A stretch of 64,000 nt of DNA. Origin: Calliopum simillimum (taxonomy: Eukaryota; Arthropoda; Insecta; Diptera; Lauxaniidae). Under the pieces are notes generated by a model. The model was not told the origin of the DNA, searched no databases, and saw nothing but the letters and a program-made list of their open reading frames with translations. Location of the stretch: the NCBI GenBank assembly GCA_951812925.1, contig OX638369.1, forward strand, positions 56,119,728 to 56,183,727. Reading direction: 5' to 3'. A program made the translations under genes and the position numbers. The stretch's first letter is position 1, and every line of letters begins with the position of its first letter. This document shows, piece after piece, positions 11,538 to 24,259 of this stretch.

Positions 11538-12450
11538 ACACAGGTTCACAAAAAAAAAAAAAAAAAAATGTCATGGCGTTTTGACCAGACTTTGTGTTTC
11601 CTAGGGACTTTGACGTTCTGAATCCGAATCCGGGGTCTGTTTTTTTCCAGAACGTCTGAGAAAAAAGTTTTCAATGTCATATGGAGGTCAAAATGGGGTT
11701 CATGTGTCATTTAGTGATAAACTCGCTAAAATTCTGAAACTAATTTTTTATCATTGAGTTCGTAATCTTTAAAAAGAATATGTGATCAAAAACGGTATCT
11801 CGGACCTAGTTTCGGAGATATAGCTATCGGAAGATCCGGATATATATCTTCTATGAACACCGCTATAAGTTGGGAACGCCTAAATGGATTTGGAAAATAT
11901 TAGTGTCATATGAAAGGTACTTTGTTTTTGTTGCTGTTGCTGTTTTTGTTGTTGCTGTTGTAGTTGTTGTTGTTGTTGATTTATTTGTTGTTGTAATTGA
12001 AAAATTTCACAAAATTTCAAAAAAAGTCATATCTCGAAAACTATGAATCCAAATGAAAATATGTTCAAAGCGTTTTTATAGGCTGTCAAAATACCTTTTA
12101 TATGACACAAATATTTTACAAATCCATCTAGGGGTTCCCAATTTGTAGCGGTTTTCATAACAGATATATCCGGATCTCCGATGGCTATATCTTCGAAACT
12201 AGGTCCGAGATACCCTTTTGATCACATATTCTTTTGAAGGACTCAGAACTCAATGATAAAAAATTAGTTTCAGAATTTTAGCGAATTTATCACTAAACGA
12301 CACATGACCTCCATATGACCTTGAAATATTTTTTCTCAGACGTTCTGCAAAAAAATGGACCCCGGATTTGGATTCACGACGTCAAAGTCCCTAGGAAACA
12401 CATAGTCTGGTCAAAACGCCATGACATTTTTTTTTTTTGTAAACATGTGT
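11538..12450. mobile_element. 0.9-kb palindromic element with a TTG-repeat loop
   Basis: Left arm (11538-about 11925) and right arm (about 12085-12450) are inverted copies: ATGTCATGGCGTTTTGACCA near the left end, its complement near the right, plus CTAGGGACTTTGACGT and ATATGGAGGTCA pairs. The terminal sequence is ACACNNGTTNAC followed by an A-run. The central loop contains a TTG/TGC microsatellite at 11928-11993. No ORF. Confidence 0.8.
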
Positions 12451-12500
12451 AATTATACCCTTAAATTTTTTTAAAAAAATTTTGGAAAAAACTTTAAAGA

Positions 12501-13398
12501 ATTTGACAAATTTTAAGGCTAATTTTAGAACGGGAAAACGATGGGTTCTACTTTTTTTTAACTTTTCAACTAACAAAAAAGTGCGCGGGCACTAAAATAT
12601 TCTTCGTTGCCGGAAGAGGGTAAAAATGTTCACCGACCCCCACTAACTTTACCTCTCCAATATTTCCCTCAAACATACTACTAGGTTAGAGTGGTGGCTT
12701 AGCAAACTATGCTAAAGCCTAAGTAGCACTCAATGTTGGTGCCATAAGGGGATTCCCATAGAAAATTTTGATAAAAATTTCAAAATATTCCTCATTACCG
12801 GGAGGGAGCAAACATTTTCACCGACCCCTATTAACTTTTCCTCACCAATAATTTTTTCTAAAATAATAGCCCTTTTTCTACTAATTAAGGGGGCTCCCAT
12901 GCAAAATTTTGATAAAAATATCAAAAAAATCCCTCATTACCGGGAGAGGGAACAAATGTTCACCGCCCCATTAATTTTTCCCCTCAAACATTTTTTTCAA
13001 ACATACTTCCCCAATTTTTCCACTCTTTTTTCTACTAATAAGGGGCTCCTATACAATATTTTGATAAAAACTTAAAAAAAAATCCTCATGGCTGGGAGAC
13101 GAAAAAAATGTTCACCGGCCCTTATCGATTATTTTTTTCTCCTCAACATTTTTCTTGAACATACTATTCTCTTTTTTCCACCCTATTGTATGGGAGGCCC
13201 CTTAAAGAGTGGATAAAAGGAGCTAGTAAGTTCGAAAAAAGTATTGGAGGGGAAATATTAATGGGGGTCGGTGAACGTTTTTAACCTCTCCCTGCAACGA
13301 GCAATATTTTAGTGCTCTTTCACCCTTTTTTTTTGTTATTTAAAGAAATAGATACCATCGTTTGCCCATTCCAAAAATAGATTTAAAATTTGTCAAAT
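12501..13398. mobile_element. TIR element with about four internal tandem units
   Basis: Terminal inverted repeats begin ATTTGACAAATTTTAA (left) and end AAAATTTGTCAAAT (right). They continue through an AAACGATGG block, an AACAAAAAA block and GCACTAAAATATT. Inside are about four diverged direct units of 150-180 bp, each with TCNTNNCNGGGAG, TGTTCACCG and a cytosine-rich tract. It abuts the palindrome ending at 12450. No ORF; superfamily unknown. Confidence 0.7.
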
Positions 13399-14134
13399 AC
13401 ATAAGAAAATATCGAATTTGACTTTTAAATGGCATGGATCTGTTGGTTAATTCTTTTAATGCGATTTCCGAAGTCCAAAGTCTTAAAGATTTATCAAACT
13501 TCCCCCTACTTCTTTCTCAATGGGTCAGCTTTTTAACCTTTTCAGAGGCAAGATAGAAATAGCAGATTCTCTGCAATGGGATTACAATTGGTTGCAGATT
13601 AATCTTTAGACCATAGCCGCCCACGCGTGCCATCGCAAAGTGCCATTATTTGAAAATCACTTGATCTCACGTGCCACAGCAAAATTTAATTTTTGAAAAT
13701 GAAAATCGCACACGCAAGTAACGGTATATGCGAAATTTTGAAGAATTGCGATCGACCACCAGCAACAACATATGCGTAAATTTTGTTGTTGCGTTGTTTT
13801 TGCGACCGCACAAGACTGTGTTTTGTTGTTGTTTTTTCGTCCACACAGGACTGTGTGTTTGGTTGTTGCAACAAAACGCAAGGGTTCCTATCGAAAAGAA
13901 AAAAACAACAACACACAATGGCAACAACAAATTTGATCATTTTATGAACTTTCAGGATTTTTTAGATTTGCGAAAAAAAAAACACTCGCACAAGTAACTG
14001 TTAGTTTAAAAATCTTTGCTGGTTGTTGTTTTCAATAATTTTAAAAAATTTATGTTTTCTTTTTTATTAATTTTACATGGGGGCCACGACTTTGTATGCG
14101 AGTGCCAAATTTTTATAATTTTACTCTAGACGGG
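13399..14134. other. Intronic stretch with CAA/TTG runs
   Basis: CAA/TTG-rich sequence at 13740-13940 opens overlapping frames on both strands; none looks like a protein. A local repeat of CACAAGACTGTG/CACAGGACTGTG lies at 13806 and 13844. No gene. Confidence 0.45.
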
Positions 14135-14330
14135 CAGCTATGCTTTAGACGGTCTTGCGGAAGACAAACAAATCAAGTGACAACGTTAAAACTGCAACTT
14201 TTTAATGCAAATTTTCAACACGAAAGAAACATTTGTCAATTTAAGCGGTGACAATTTTTAATTTAGAAAATGTTAGGGTTTTAATGAAGATATTCTGTAT
14301 AGACGGTCTAACTGGTCTAAGGGTTCAATA
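14135..14330 (+). repeat. Diverged direct repeat, copy 1 (partner 56755-56940)
   Basis: Shares TAGACGGTCTTGCGGAAGAC, then AACTGCAA..TTTTAATGC and TTTGTCA with the sequence near 56765, in the same orientation but with many substitutions. Probably an old unclassified dispersed repeat. Confidence 0.55.
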
Positions 14331-16620
14331 TTCCAAATTGTTAAAATTCGGAAATATTTTAACCAGATCTTTAATTTGATCTTGTCAATAATCAAATTGA
14401 ACTTTACGAAAACCCAAAACATTTCTGAAGTTTCGCCATTTCATTTAATTCTAAAATTTTTTTATGATATTCACATCTGCGTGTCTCGACTGTATCTTCA
14501 TCTGTTTTTTTTTTTTTTTTCGAAAAGCTCTTCAAAACGCGTAAAATCCACTTAACTGAGTGTTTGCTTTCGATTTTTAGCTCAAGAGTTGTGTCTTCTT
14601 AATATCATTGCCCATTTAATAAAAAAGTTTGAACAAAGACGGCAGCACTTGATGATGTTGTTCTCTCTGGAACTTGGTAGGTACTACCGTTGCTGCTGCT
14701 GCTGCCTGATATGTTGATATCTAATTGATGGATCATGTAAACATTTTGTTTCAATCATCAACACTTGAAAGGTGTCAAAAAACGCTTAATACACGCAAAC
14801 TTCCTGTAGGCAATTTTTAGTTCGTTAGCCTACTATTGATGAACGGGGTCATGTGTGAGGTGTATTGGCAAATAATTCATACAACTGAAATTAAACACAA
14901 AATGGATTTTTGATTTGTTTAACGCATAAGTGTCTAAATAAAGAAAATTGTTGGAAAAATTGCTGAAACATAAAATTTGTGAAAACTTTTCTTGGAAAAT
15001 TTCAATACATCATACGTCTACCACACAAATCAAAACAAATTACGTATATAATAGACCACCCAGTCATTTTGCTTTAACTTTGAAAGCTATACATCATCGC
15101 ATGATCAACGCCTTCTTAGCAAGCGGTAAAGTAAACACTTAACTCTCTAATGATCGGCATGAGCAGCGCAACATTTGACAGTTATTGACAATAGACAGAC
15201 CATTTACCGCCACACATTGATTTACTAATTTTCCATAAAAAAAACGGTGTAAATTTTCTAAATTAACAGTTTCTATGCAGAGTGTGCCGCGCAAAAATAA
15301 ATGAAGAACCACCCAAAACGCCCACTTGCACTGCGCTGACAGCACAACGTTCGATGGTACATCGAACACGTCTATCTATCTGCCATGTCTGTCTGTCTGT
15401 CTGTATAAGATCGCACCGAGATCACACAAACAACATGATTGTAAATAAGTGTCAATTTAACATGATCGCGCGTTCTGGCGGCGATCCGATTGTTGACAGC
15501 TGCACATGCGATAAACAAATGTCAGCTGCTTTTGAGCTGAAGAAGGAGTTGCCGCAGTAGCTGGTAGCTGGAGTCGTTAAATGCTGCACCGTGCGCTAAT
15601 CATTTGAATCAATTTGTAGCGCCAGCGATCAATTTGACAACCACCCACAAATGTGTGCGACGACCTCCGAGCGCTATTAGCTGTCTTGGTTGATGATTGT
15701 CATCATTTGCATTGGCATTCATGGTACCTTACTCTTTGTGATCAAACACTTGATGCGCGGGATTTTCAGTCTTTTCTGCTTCTTCTCTGCATCATGCTAA
15801 AGGTCCCTTGTTTTTGTACCCTTTTCTATTTACTTAAAAGATCAGCGTTCGCTGAGGCATTCAGTTGGCAAACATTTGAAACTTTTGTATGAAACCTGAC
15901 CAGACTCAAGCTCATCTGCAGTGTGTCTTAAGGTGTTGCCATGTTGGTCGGTAGAGTTGCTTCGGTTCCTGCGTTTTTGTGTATGCGATTTGTTTACACA
16001 AAACTTATTGAACATGAAAATGAGTCAAACAACACCAAAGTGCTGGAGTCGCATGCGTTATGATGATTGAGCTTACACGGAGAGAAAATTTTCAAAAGAC
16101 TCTTACATTGAAGAAGGTTTTCTGTATCAGCCAAGAAAACTAATTTTTTTACAGTAGAACTATGCTTCAAAGAATGAAACTGGCCAAAAGTCGACAAATA
16201 GTTGTTTTAAATAAACTTTTTATGGACTGTGTTGTCTAACTGATATTCATTGACCTCAAAAAAGCGACAATTTCCTCGAAATTCTCAACGTATGATTTTA
16301 AATAAGCGGCGATTTTTCCAAGTTTTTCTTTAATTGTTTGGAGAACGACACAACAAGTTTTCAGAAAATATATTTTAGTGGAATATGTTTGAGTAAATTA
16401 AAATTAATGCTCGCTTTTGCCAGGAAATCTTACAAAGATTGACTATCTCAGCTGAACTCAGAATGACCATTTAGAACAATATAGAGCTCGAAGACTAAAG
16501 CACCTCACTCAACTGAACTGAATTTTTGGACAAACTATAAGCAACGGAAGTCTGTCGTCAAACATTAGATTGAAACACTCAGAAAATGCGGCCGTCCAAA
16601 GAAACAGTGAAGCAGGAAAC
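14331..16620. other. Intronic stretch with less AT-rich, possibly regulatory DNA
   Basis: Between about 14640 and 15980 the sequence is more complex and less AT-rich than its surroundings, with CAGCTG E-boxes at 15499 and 15523, a CTG triplet run at 14692 and a TCTG run at 15387. Short open frames here lack family features. Regulatory function is inference. Confidence 0.35.
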
Positions 16621-17505
16621 AACTAGTAAGGCGGTAATCTTTGGCTTGGTCAAAAAATAAATATCCTACACTGCAGTATTTTGAAAATTTTGCTTACATG
16701 GGAGGTGCCACGCGCTCTTGTCCGAGTTCACCCAGTTTTTCCTCAGAGCTTGCATTTATAGTTCTTAAGGTCTGAGTGAAATTTGGTTGGTTTATTCCAA
16801 AAAAAGTTTGCAGTATAGCGATTTGAAGTTTTTGCTTATATAGGAGGTGCCACGCCCACTTGTCCGAGCTCGTCTAGTTTTAGCTTAGCGTGCATTTATA
16901 GTCTTTAGTATTTGAGTGAAATTTACTTGGAGTATCTCAAAAAACTCTTTCAGTATAGCATTTTGAAACTTTTGCTTACATGGGAGGTGCCACGCCCCCT
17001 TGTCCGATTTCACATAATTTTTGTTGAAAGCTTGCATTTATAATTTTTAGTGTCTGAGTCAAATTTGGTTCTATTATCTCAAAAAACACTTTGAGTAAAG
17101 CGTTTTCAAGCTTTTGCTTATATGGGAGGTGCCACGACCTTTTGTCCGAATTTGCCCAGTTTTTCCTTAGAGCTTGCGCTTCGTAGTATTTATCTGTATT
17201 TTGGTTGAATTGTCGTAAAAAATACTCCTAAAGTTGCATTTGGAATATATTTTTTGTAAGGGCGGTAGGCGTGTCCGTTGACCGATTTTGCTCATTTTCA
17301 ATCCCACAAACAAGCTTTGACGACGGAGGCACTGTACCAAGTATCATTGAATTATCTTGCTCAGTTTTCCCAAAAAAAGTATATCGATTCAAGAGGTGAC
17401 GCTGATCAAGAATATATATACTTTTCTATATCTGCCGCGCCTCTTTTTCTGCGTTAGAAACGGAAGGACAAACTGAATATACCCTGGGTGTATGATATAA
17501 AAATT
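16621..17505 (-). mobile_element. DINE-1/Helentron-like element, copy B
   Basis: Reverse orientation, near full length: AACTAGTAAGG at the left, three to four GGTGCCACGCC units, then the core GAATATATATACTTTTCTAT and CCCTGGGTGTATGATATA at the right. The 3' hairpin is decayed (TTGGCTTGGTCAA). Confidence 0.65.
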
Positions 17506-17592
17506 AAGTGAATCGGCGAATTCTATAGAGAATTGATGAATGGTAGAATTGTGCAAGAGGAGAAGTGGAATAATAAGCTGGAATGGAAATAT

Positions 17593-18242
17593 CCCAATGT
17601 GCACAAAAACGGGTGAGGATCCGTTACGAACCCGTAACTTACATCGAAAGTGAACTCAAAACGGATTAGCTTTTAATAATGTTAATGCTGTGTTTAAAAA
17701 AAAAACATTTTGGAGCGCTTATTAGCGATTAAGAAAATATATTATAAGAAAAAAAAAAAAAAAAATTAAAAAAAGAAAACAAAATATGACGATCTGCTTA
17801 TAGTAGGATTCGAAGCCAGGTAGATCCGCAGTGACGGATCCGTTTCGAATCCGAAACGTATGTAAAAACGAATTCAACCGGATTTTCTTTTAAAAATTAT
17901 AATGCTGAATTTACAAAAAAAACCTTTTGATGAGTTTATTAACAATTAAAAAAGGAAGAAAAAAAAAGGATAAAAATCCACCTGTGGTAGGATTCGAACC
18001 AAGATAAATCCGTTTCGAACCCGTAAATACTTCAAATACGGACTCAAAACGCATTTGTTGTAATCAATGTTAATGATGATAAAATCCACATTTTTTATTT
18101 GTTTTTTTTTATCCTTTTATTTCAATGCGTATCATTTTGTTTATTTTTTTTCAAACGTTTTTGATTTCGGATCCGTAACGGATAAAAAGTACGAAAATAT
18201 GAATTCGTTACGGATTCGAAACGGGTCCGTTTGGCACACTGG
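17593..18242. mobile_element. TIR element with tandem GGATCCGTTTCGAA units
   Basis: Ends CAATGTGCACAAAAACGG (left) and the complement of CAGTGTGCCAAACGG (right), a hAT-like terminus. Inside are about three diverged direct units beginning near 17610, 17838 and 18003, carrying GGATCCGT, TTCGAANCCG and AACTCAAAACGGATT blocks and ending with GTAGGATTCGAANC. The last copy is inverted (about 18170-18230). The GGATTCGAANC motif resembles a tRNA B box. No target duplication was recognised. Confidence 0.5.
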
Positions 18243-18250
18243 GATAGCAC

Positions 18251-19890
18251 AATGTTGCTGATGTTCATATAAAACGAGGCAAGAATGCTCTAAAATTTTA
18301 CGTGCATTAGCATTTTTCGTTAAATATTATTTCAGTGTAGGAATACGGCAGCGTCTAAAAAGGGACTACAACTACATCATCCACAGACAGACAGAGAGGC
18401 AGAATCTTAAGCGTGTAACTTAAAAGAAAACGAAAAAAAAAAATATCTCATGCGTCTCACAGCGATCACCAGCGTTGCATCAATCGCCCTCGCTTGTGAT
18501 CAAAGCAAAAAATCACTAAAAATCAATTCAGTGATTTCTAAGAGTTGCCGCCACCACTGCCGCTGCCGCTTGTTGAAGTTGCTGCTGCTGTTGTGTGTTG
18601 CTGCAACATGCGGTTGATACGCAGCAATTTTGTGTGTGTGTGGCTTCTATTTTCAAGATATGTACTTACGCATTATTGATCTTACGGATTAGAGGCAAAG
18701 AGAATTTATATTAAGTTTAACCCATTTTAGCGTGTTTATAGATTTTTCACGGAGAATTTACTGAATTCAAAATTGTTTTTGTTTTTATAGATCAGTGTAG
18801 TGTGTAAGTATTTGGTTGAACAGAAAAAGTTTTCAATCATATGACAATCAAGTGAGGAGAAGACACGCTGCGTCCCCTTATCTCTGTTGTATATTCTTTC
18901 AATGAAACATGAGTGACAATAGAAACCTAAAATCTGAACAAACACTTTGGACAGCAGCTAATAAAGATGATAAAAAGGTTTGTTTGCACTCTTCACAACA
19001 AGCACGCGCATCAACGTAAGTGAACAATAACTTGAAAACCATACAAGATATACGGAAAATTAAGAGATGGAAAAAATAACACTTGATGAATTCACTTGAT
19101 GATGATGGTGCCTTGATGGAAAAATCTAAAAAAGGAAAAATAAACAAAAACATCAACAGCAAAATGCACTCGAAATACATATAGATATATCTATAGAATA
19201 CAGAAACAACAAAAGAAAATGAAGCAAATATTAAGACATAAATGAGCAATGAGTCAAATATTACTATAGAACAGGTGCATACACGGGTGAAATATCGCTA
19301 CTTTTGATCTTTTTTTAGTAGTTCAATCGATCATTGGCGAATGTACTTTAAATGATTTGCTTCTACATATTTCAAAGAAATTTTCAATGATTCTGTATAG
19401 TTCAAGCAAAAAAATCTTTGTATTGTAAATAATATATAAATAAATTAAATTCTTTTACCGCAAATTTTTCGGACGTTTCAATAAAAAGCAATCTGTAGAA
19501 ATTAAACGCTTGTATTTTTGCTTTTAACTTTATTTTATTTAAAGACTGGCTTCTATTTACTTAAAAAGTAGCCTTCCATGATGATTTCTAGTCACATTTA
19601 ACAGTTCTATTGTGCATTAATTCTATATTTTCATGTCGGACGTTTCACACATTGAACAATTACCGAAAACCATTCCACTTTTATTTTAAAATATTTCGAT
19701 CAATATCAAAAAAAATTTTAAAATCCTAATTATTGTATTTACAATAAGAATATATAATTTTTGATGAGAAATCATCGAATTTTTGGAAATTCAGCAGCAA
19801 TTTTTAACAGAAAATTTTTTTCTTTTCAGAAAAACTTGAATTTGATATATTAGAATGAGATAAAAGGTAAGTACCAAACGTAATACCAAA
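18251..19890. other. Intronic stretch with a candidate TCF site
   Basis: No gene. GATCAAAGC at 18498-18506 matches the TCF/Pangolin consensus on the reverse strand, in a segment (18430-18660) that is less AT-rich and has CTG/GCC triplets. The remainder is AT-rich. Confidence 0.35.
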
Positions 19891-19894
19891 TAAT

Positions 19895-20434
19895 ATGAAC
19901 GTAATAAAGTCACGGTGGACGTTCATAATTTCCAAAAAATTTTATAATCGATTACCATTAACTCAGGCAGAAAGCACTGTTTTCAAAAAAAAATTATATT
20001 ATAATATGTTAATAGGACTATTTGCATATCAAAATGACCGCCAAAGTCAAAAAATAAAAAAAAAAAAAATTAAAATACCAACTTTAAAGGTCCTAAACTT
20101 TGCAAAATCACTTTGAACTCTATAAACCAAAAACACTCTCCATTGCTCATACAATTAGCTAAAAGTTTTTATAAAAAAATTTTCTCTAAAACGCTAGGGT
20201 GACCCAATAAAATTTTTTCTAAAACAAGTCAATAAATCAGTTTTAAACCAATAACTACTCAGGGATACATTTTATATCCCCCCTCAGTTAGCTTAGGCCT
20301 CTCCTATCAGCTACCAGATGCTTCGTAACCTTATGCAATCCAACCTAACACTCGACACAACATTGCTTGTGTCAACTGAAGAAGATGCAATCCAACCTAC
20401 ATAATATACAAATTTATGACAAATAAAATAAAGA
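19895..20434 (+). mobile_element. Possible LINE 3' end
   Basis: A 73-codon frame (19895-20116) has N-R-L-P-L-T...F-K-K-K-L, reminiscent of LINE ORF2 C termini. It is followed by about 300 nt of non-coding sequence ending in GACAAATAAAATAAAG, an A-rich tail. No RT motif is present, so this is a weak call. Confidence 0.35.
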
Positions 20435-21284
20435 AACTAGTAAGGGTATAACCTTTTCTCTGGCCAAACATTAAATAGCCCATACTGCAGTGTTTTGAAA
20501 ATTTTGCTTATATAGAAGGTGCCACGCCCTCTTGTTCGAGTTCACACTTTTTTTTCGCAGAGCTTGCATTTATAGTTCTTGATATCTGAGTAAAACTTAG
20601 TTTGATTATCTCAAAAAACGATTTCAGTATAACATTTTGAAGCATTTGCTTATAAGGGAGGTGCCACGCCCTCTTGTCTGATTTCGTCTAGTTGTAGCTT
20701 AGAGCGTGTATTTGTAGCCTTTAGTATTTGAGAGAAATTTACTTGGATTATCTCAAAAAACTCTTTTAGTATAGCATTTTGAAATTTTTGCTTATATGGT
20801 TGGTGTCACGCCCTCTTGTCCGATTTCACCCAGTTTTTATAGTTCTTAGTGTCTGAGTAAAATTTAGTTTGATTATATCAAAAAACGCTTTTGCTCAGAG
20901 CTTGCGCTTACAATTTCTAGTATTTATGTGTTTTTGTCGTGAAAAATACACCTAAAATTGCATTTTGAATATATTTTTTGTATGGGTGGTAGGCGTGTTC
21001 GTTCACCTATTTTGCTCATTTTCAATCCCTCGAGCTATCTTTTACGGCAAAGCCACTGTGCTTAATTTCATCGAATTATCTTGCTTTGTTTTCCCTTAAA
21101 AAAAAAACAGACAGACAGACACTCAGCCGACCAGTCAGCCAGACAGACAGACGGACATTCTATATCGACTCAGAAAGTGACGCTGATCAAGAATATATAC
21201 ACTTTTCTATATCTGCCACGCTTCCTTCTCTGCGTTACAAACGGAAGGACAAAGTGAATATACCCTGGGTGTAGGGTATAAAAA
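20435..21284 (-). mobile_element. DINE-1/Helentron-like element, copy C
   Basis: Reverse orientation, nearly complete. AACTAGTAAGGGTATAACC marks the 3' end, and TACCCTGGGTGTAGGGTATA marks the intact 5' hairpin end. The core includes a run of CAGA (21109-21155) before CATTCTATATCGACTC, equivalent to the CATGTCCGTCTGTC block of drosophilid relatives. Confidence 0.7.
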
Positions 21285-21634
21285 TGGAAAAATATGTAAA
21301 AATGCATATCGGTCATTTATCATTCAGTTGTGTATAACGTTTCCATTTCTTAATCGATTTTCATAGATAGTATTCTATTTTCTTCACAAATATATAGACT
21401 ATGATATAAAAAAACAAAATGATTTTTTACAAATTTTTTTCTCGTATGAATTTGCAGTTGATTTTGATTTTTAAATTTTTTATTTTTTTTTTAAATCAGT
21501 TTATTTCGCCGAAACTAACAAGCCAACCAAAAGGTGATGTGAATATCATTTATAGGTAATTTAATTAACTTTAATTTGACATATAGTACCTACGTTTAAT
21601 CGTAAATACTGGATCTTGAGATATTTGTAATTAA

Positions 21635-22931
21635 CCCTCATTCGGCTGAAGATTTTTACAACTGACTGGTCACCCGGGTGACTAAATTGTAAAAAATGAA
21701 TTAAGTGACTACAAATAAAGTTTTTATAAGTTTTTGATATAAAAAAATATTTTTGGAAGTGTTGGACATTTCGGAATAGCGATATGGTAACACCAACAGC
21801 TGACTTTATTGACAATCTGGCAACACCAACAGCTAATTTTATTGACAATTGAATGATTATTTTAATTCAGTTGATAAAAAAATAGTAAAAATGGAAAGTG
21901 CGAAGCGTTTAAAGTGTAAAAATAATGCAAATAAAGCTGAAACAAATAATAACGGTCATGAAGTTAGTGCAGGTAATGTTAAGACAACGACAGCCGATTC
22001 CGTGGTTCGAGAACCAGTACTGCCAGGTGCTGCCCTCAAAAACTCGAAGGCAATAATTTACCATATTTTTCACTGAACTTTTATTTATAATCTAAATGCA
22101 ATAGATATTCAATGCATAAAATATACATAAATATGTGCATGCGCACATAAAATATGTTAATTCTTTATATTGAATATTTAGAGCATTGACGCACACATAG
22201 GTCTTGAAGTAAGCGATGGATTGGAATATGAAGATGTATAAGTTGCATCGGATGTCGAGGTAGGTGATATAGTGGACGAGCTCGATAGTAAGAGCAATGA
22301 GGAAAACGATAGTCCAAAGATTCGAGCCAATATCAGCCGCCGCGCATGTCTAAACGGGCTATCTTGTGAATTAGCTTTGAGCAACATTAAGCATCGATCG
22401 TTAAATCCTGCCGTTCTGAAGCATTACTATGTCCGAACTGCCATTGAGTCAGTCTTAAATATTTGTTTGGGTACTATCATTGAACCTGGGCACCAAATAG
22501 AGCTCTGAGATAACGCTGGACGAACGCCAATCAAAGGAAAATGCCACATTTGTCTTAGTCTGAATAAAAAACGTCGAAACTTGCGCAAAGCTTGCATGAT
22601 TTGCAATTGTTAAATGCTTGACTTGTAAAAACTAATTATCTCTGCCATTTTATTATGGAATAAGAAAAAAAAGTTTTATTTTCATAAGTTCCTTATATTT
22701 TCTAATATAGTCACCCGGGTGACCAGTCAGCCGAAATAGGAATACAAAATTTTAACAACAAAAAAAATGATAAATTAAAAAAATTTATATATTATTTTTG
22801 CAGTTTTTAATCTTGAAATTAACTAGTTTGAGCATTCTTAGAAGATGGGTTCCCTAAACTGAATAAAAATATATTTTTTTTAATGAAAAATTTCAAATGG
22901 TCACCCGGGTGACCAGTCAGTCGAATGAGGG
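21635..22931. mobile_element. piggyBac-like element, internally deleted
   Basis: Flanked by TTAA on both sides (21631-21634 and 22932-22935). Both ends start CCCTCATTCG, the CCCT/TTAA signature of piggyBac elements. The next terminal block is GACTGGTCACCCGGGTGAC; the 16-bp palindrome GGTCACCCGGGTGACC is perfect at the right end (about 22899), and near-identical copies lie at 21664 and 22710. Inside on the plus strand, 21891-22075 could be an N-terminal transposase piece. Bases 22300-22612 encode a C-terminal piece, ending with C-H-I-C...C-M-I-C-N-C, the cysteine-rich tail typical of piggyBac transposases. The catalytic middle is missing and stops interrupt the frame (near 22240 and 22508). 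Length 1,297 bp. Confidence 0.75.
22200..22612 (+). pseudogene. C-terminal remnant of piggyBac-like transposase
   Basis: Frame with an acidic segment (E-V-G-D-I-V-D-E-L-D), then S-R-R-A-C-L-N-G-L and H-Y-Y-V-R-T-A-I-E-S-V-L-N, then after an in-frame TGA near 22508 a G-K-C-H-I-C...R-K-A-C-M-I-C-N-C zinc-type tail. The catalytic D-D-D segment expected upstream is absent. It lies inside the TTAA-flanked element, which fixes its identity. Non-functional. Confidence 0.55.
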
Positions 22932-22935
22932 TTAA

Positions 22936-24259
22936 GCGAAATCATCTTCTTTTTTGGTTCAAAAACCTATATCTCGAAAATGACGTGAAAGACAAAAAGA
23001 AAAATAATGTGATTTACAGAATCGGCAGTCGATTTTTCATAGAAACCGAATAGTGGCACCTACAGCTGAACATTTTTTAAATCATTTGTAAACAGTGTAA
23101 TCATCGTTTGAAGTAGAGATATCACAATCCCCATACAAAGAACCAAATTTTATTTGCACGCCGATTTATGACAAAAAAAAAGAAAAAACACTTGAGATAA
23201 AATATGCTGAACAATATGGAATACGCTATTACAAATCAGCGGAGGGTCCTAAGCTATCGCCAGTTATTAAATTATGCTTCAAGAAGGCTGGAACGGCACC
23301 CTGGGTAACTGACAAGAAAAATCATTCATGCCAAATGTTCTCAAACTAAGGACAAAACAGCTATTTATGCAGAAATGGAAGGTATACGAACTATTAAAGG
23401 ATTTCTCATGAGATACTGCCCTATTTGGAAGCATCTCTCCAACATGGGATAAGTTCAGGATGAACTCTTTAGGTTCTGTAATGAAGAAGAGAAAACAGCA
23501 GAAAATATTCCATGTCACTGCGGGGTGAAAATATAGGCCAAATAAGAGACCATTTAACTCAGTTTGTTCAAGTTAGCTCTAAATTTTAAGAAAATGTCAT
23601 TTGAATATTGCATCTTGAGTTATATGGTTTTTTGGATATATCTCGTAAGCAAACTGAGTTTTATTATATCTGGTGTTGGGTTTGTTCGTCTCGTCCATAT
23701 CTACTTTTTCACTACCAATTCAGTCCTTTTGGTTGTATTTTTGGCAAGTTAGAGCACAAAATTCTCAAATAAGTGATATTTTTCCCTTTTGAGACATTCG
23801 GCTCAATGGAAATCACCCGAGTGGTGGATTTATGTCTATACGAACACTTTGATATAATATGTGGCATATGGGCATAAATTTCTCAAGTGAGCCATCTAAG
23901 AAATTAGATTTAAAAAAGGCTTTAACAAAATGATGTTTTGTAACAACTAGTAAAGACTTTGTAAAAATGTTTTTTTTTTTTTTTTCAAGATATTTAGAAT
24001 AAAATGGTATTTTTGTTTTGGACTAAAACTTTTTATTTATTATTGAAAATCCCTATTTCAAATAGGTACATAAAAATTAAGCAACTTCTCCGCCTCTGAG
24101 AAAACTTTAAAAAAATATGTGAGCACTCTCCACATGTCAAGAAACTATACCCCAGAAAAAAAATTTGGGTAATCGATATTGGTTCAAAAGTTATTAACAA
24201 TATAGTGATGTCGTGCAAGTCTTTTCTCAGCATTAGAGAAAAACAAGGCATATGCCCTT
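22936..24259. other. Intronic stretch, nothing recognised
   Basis: Unique-looking AT-rich sequence. Short ORFs (23279-23518 minus, 24033-24284 minus) have no family features. Confidence 0.4.

Noticed and set aside
13657..13997. Four overlapping ORFs on both strands
   Set aside because: They arise from CAA/TTG-rich sequence that lacks stops in several frames.
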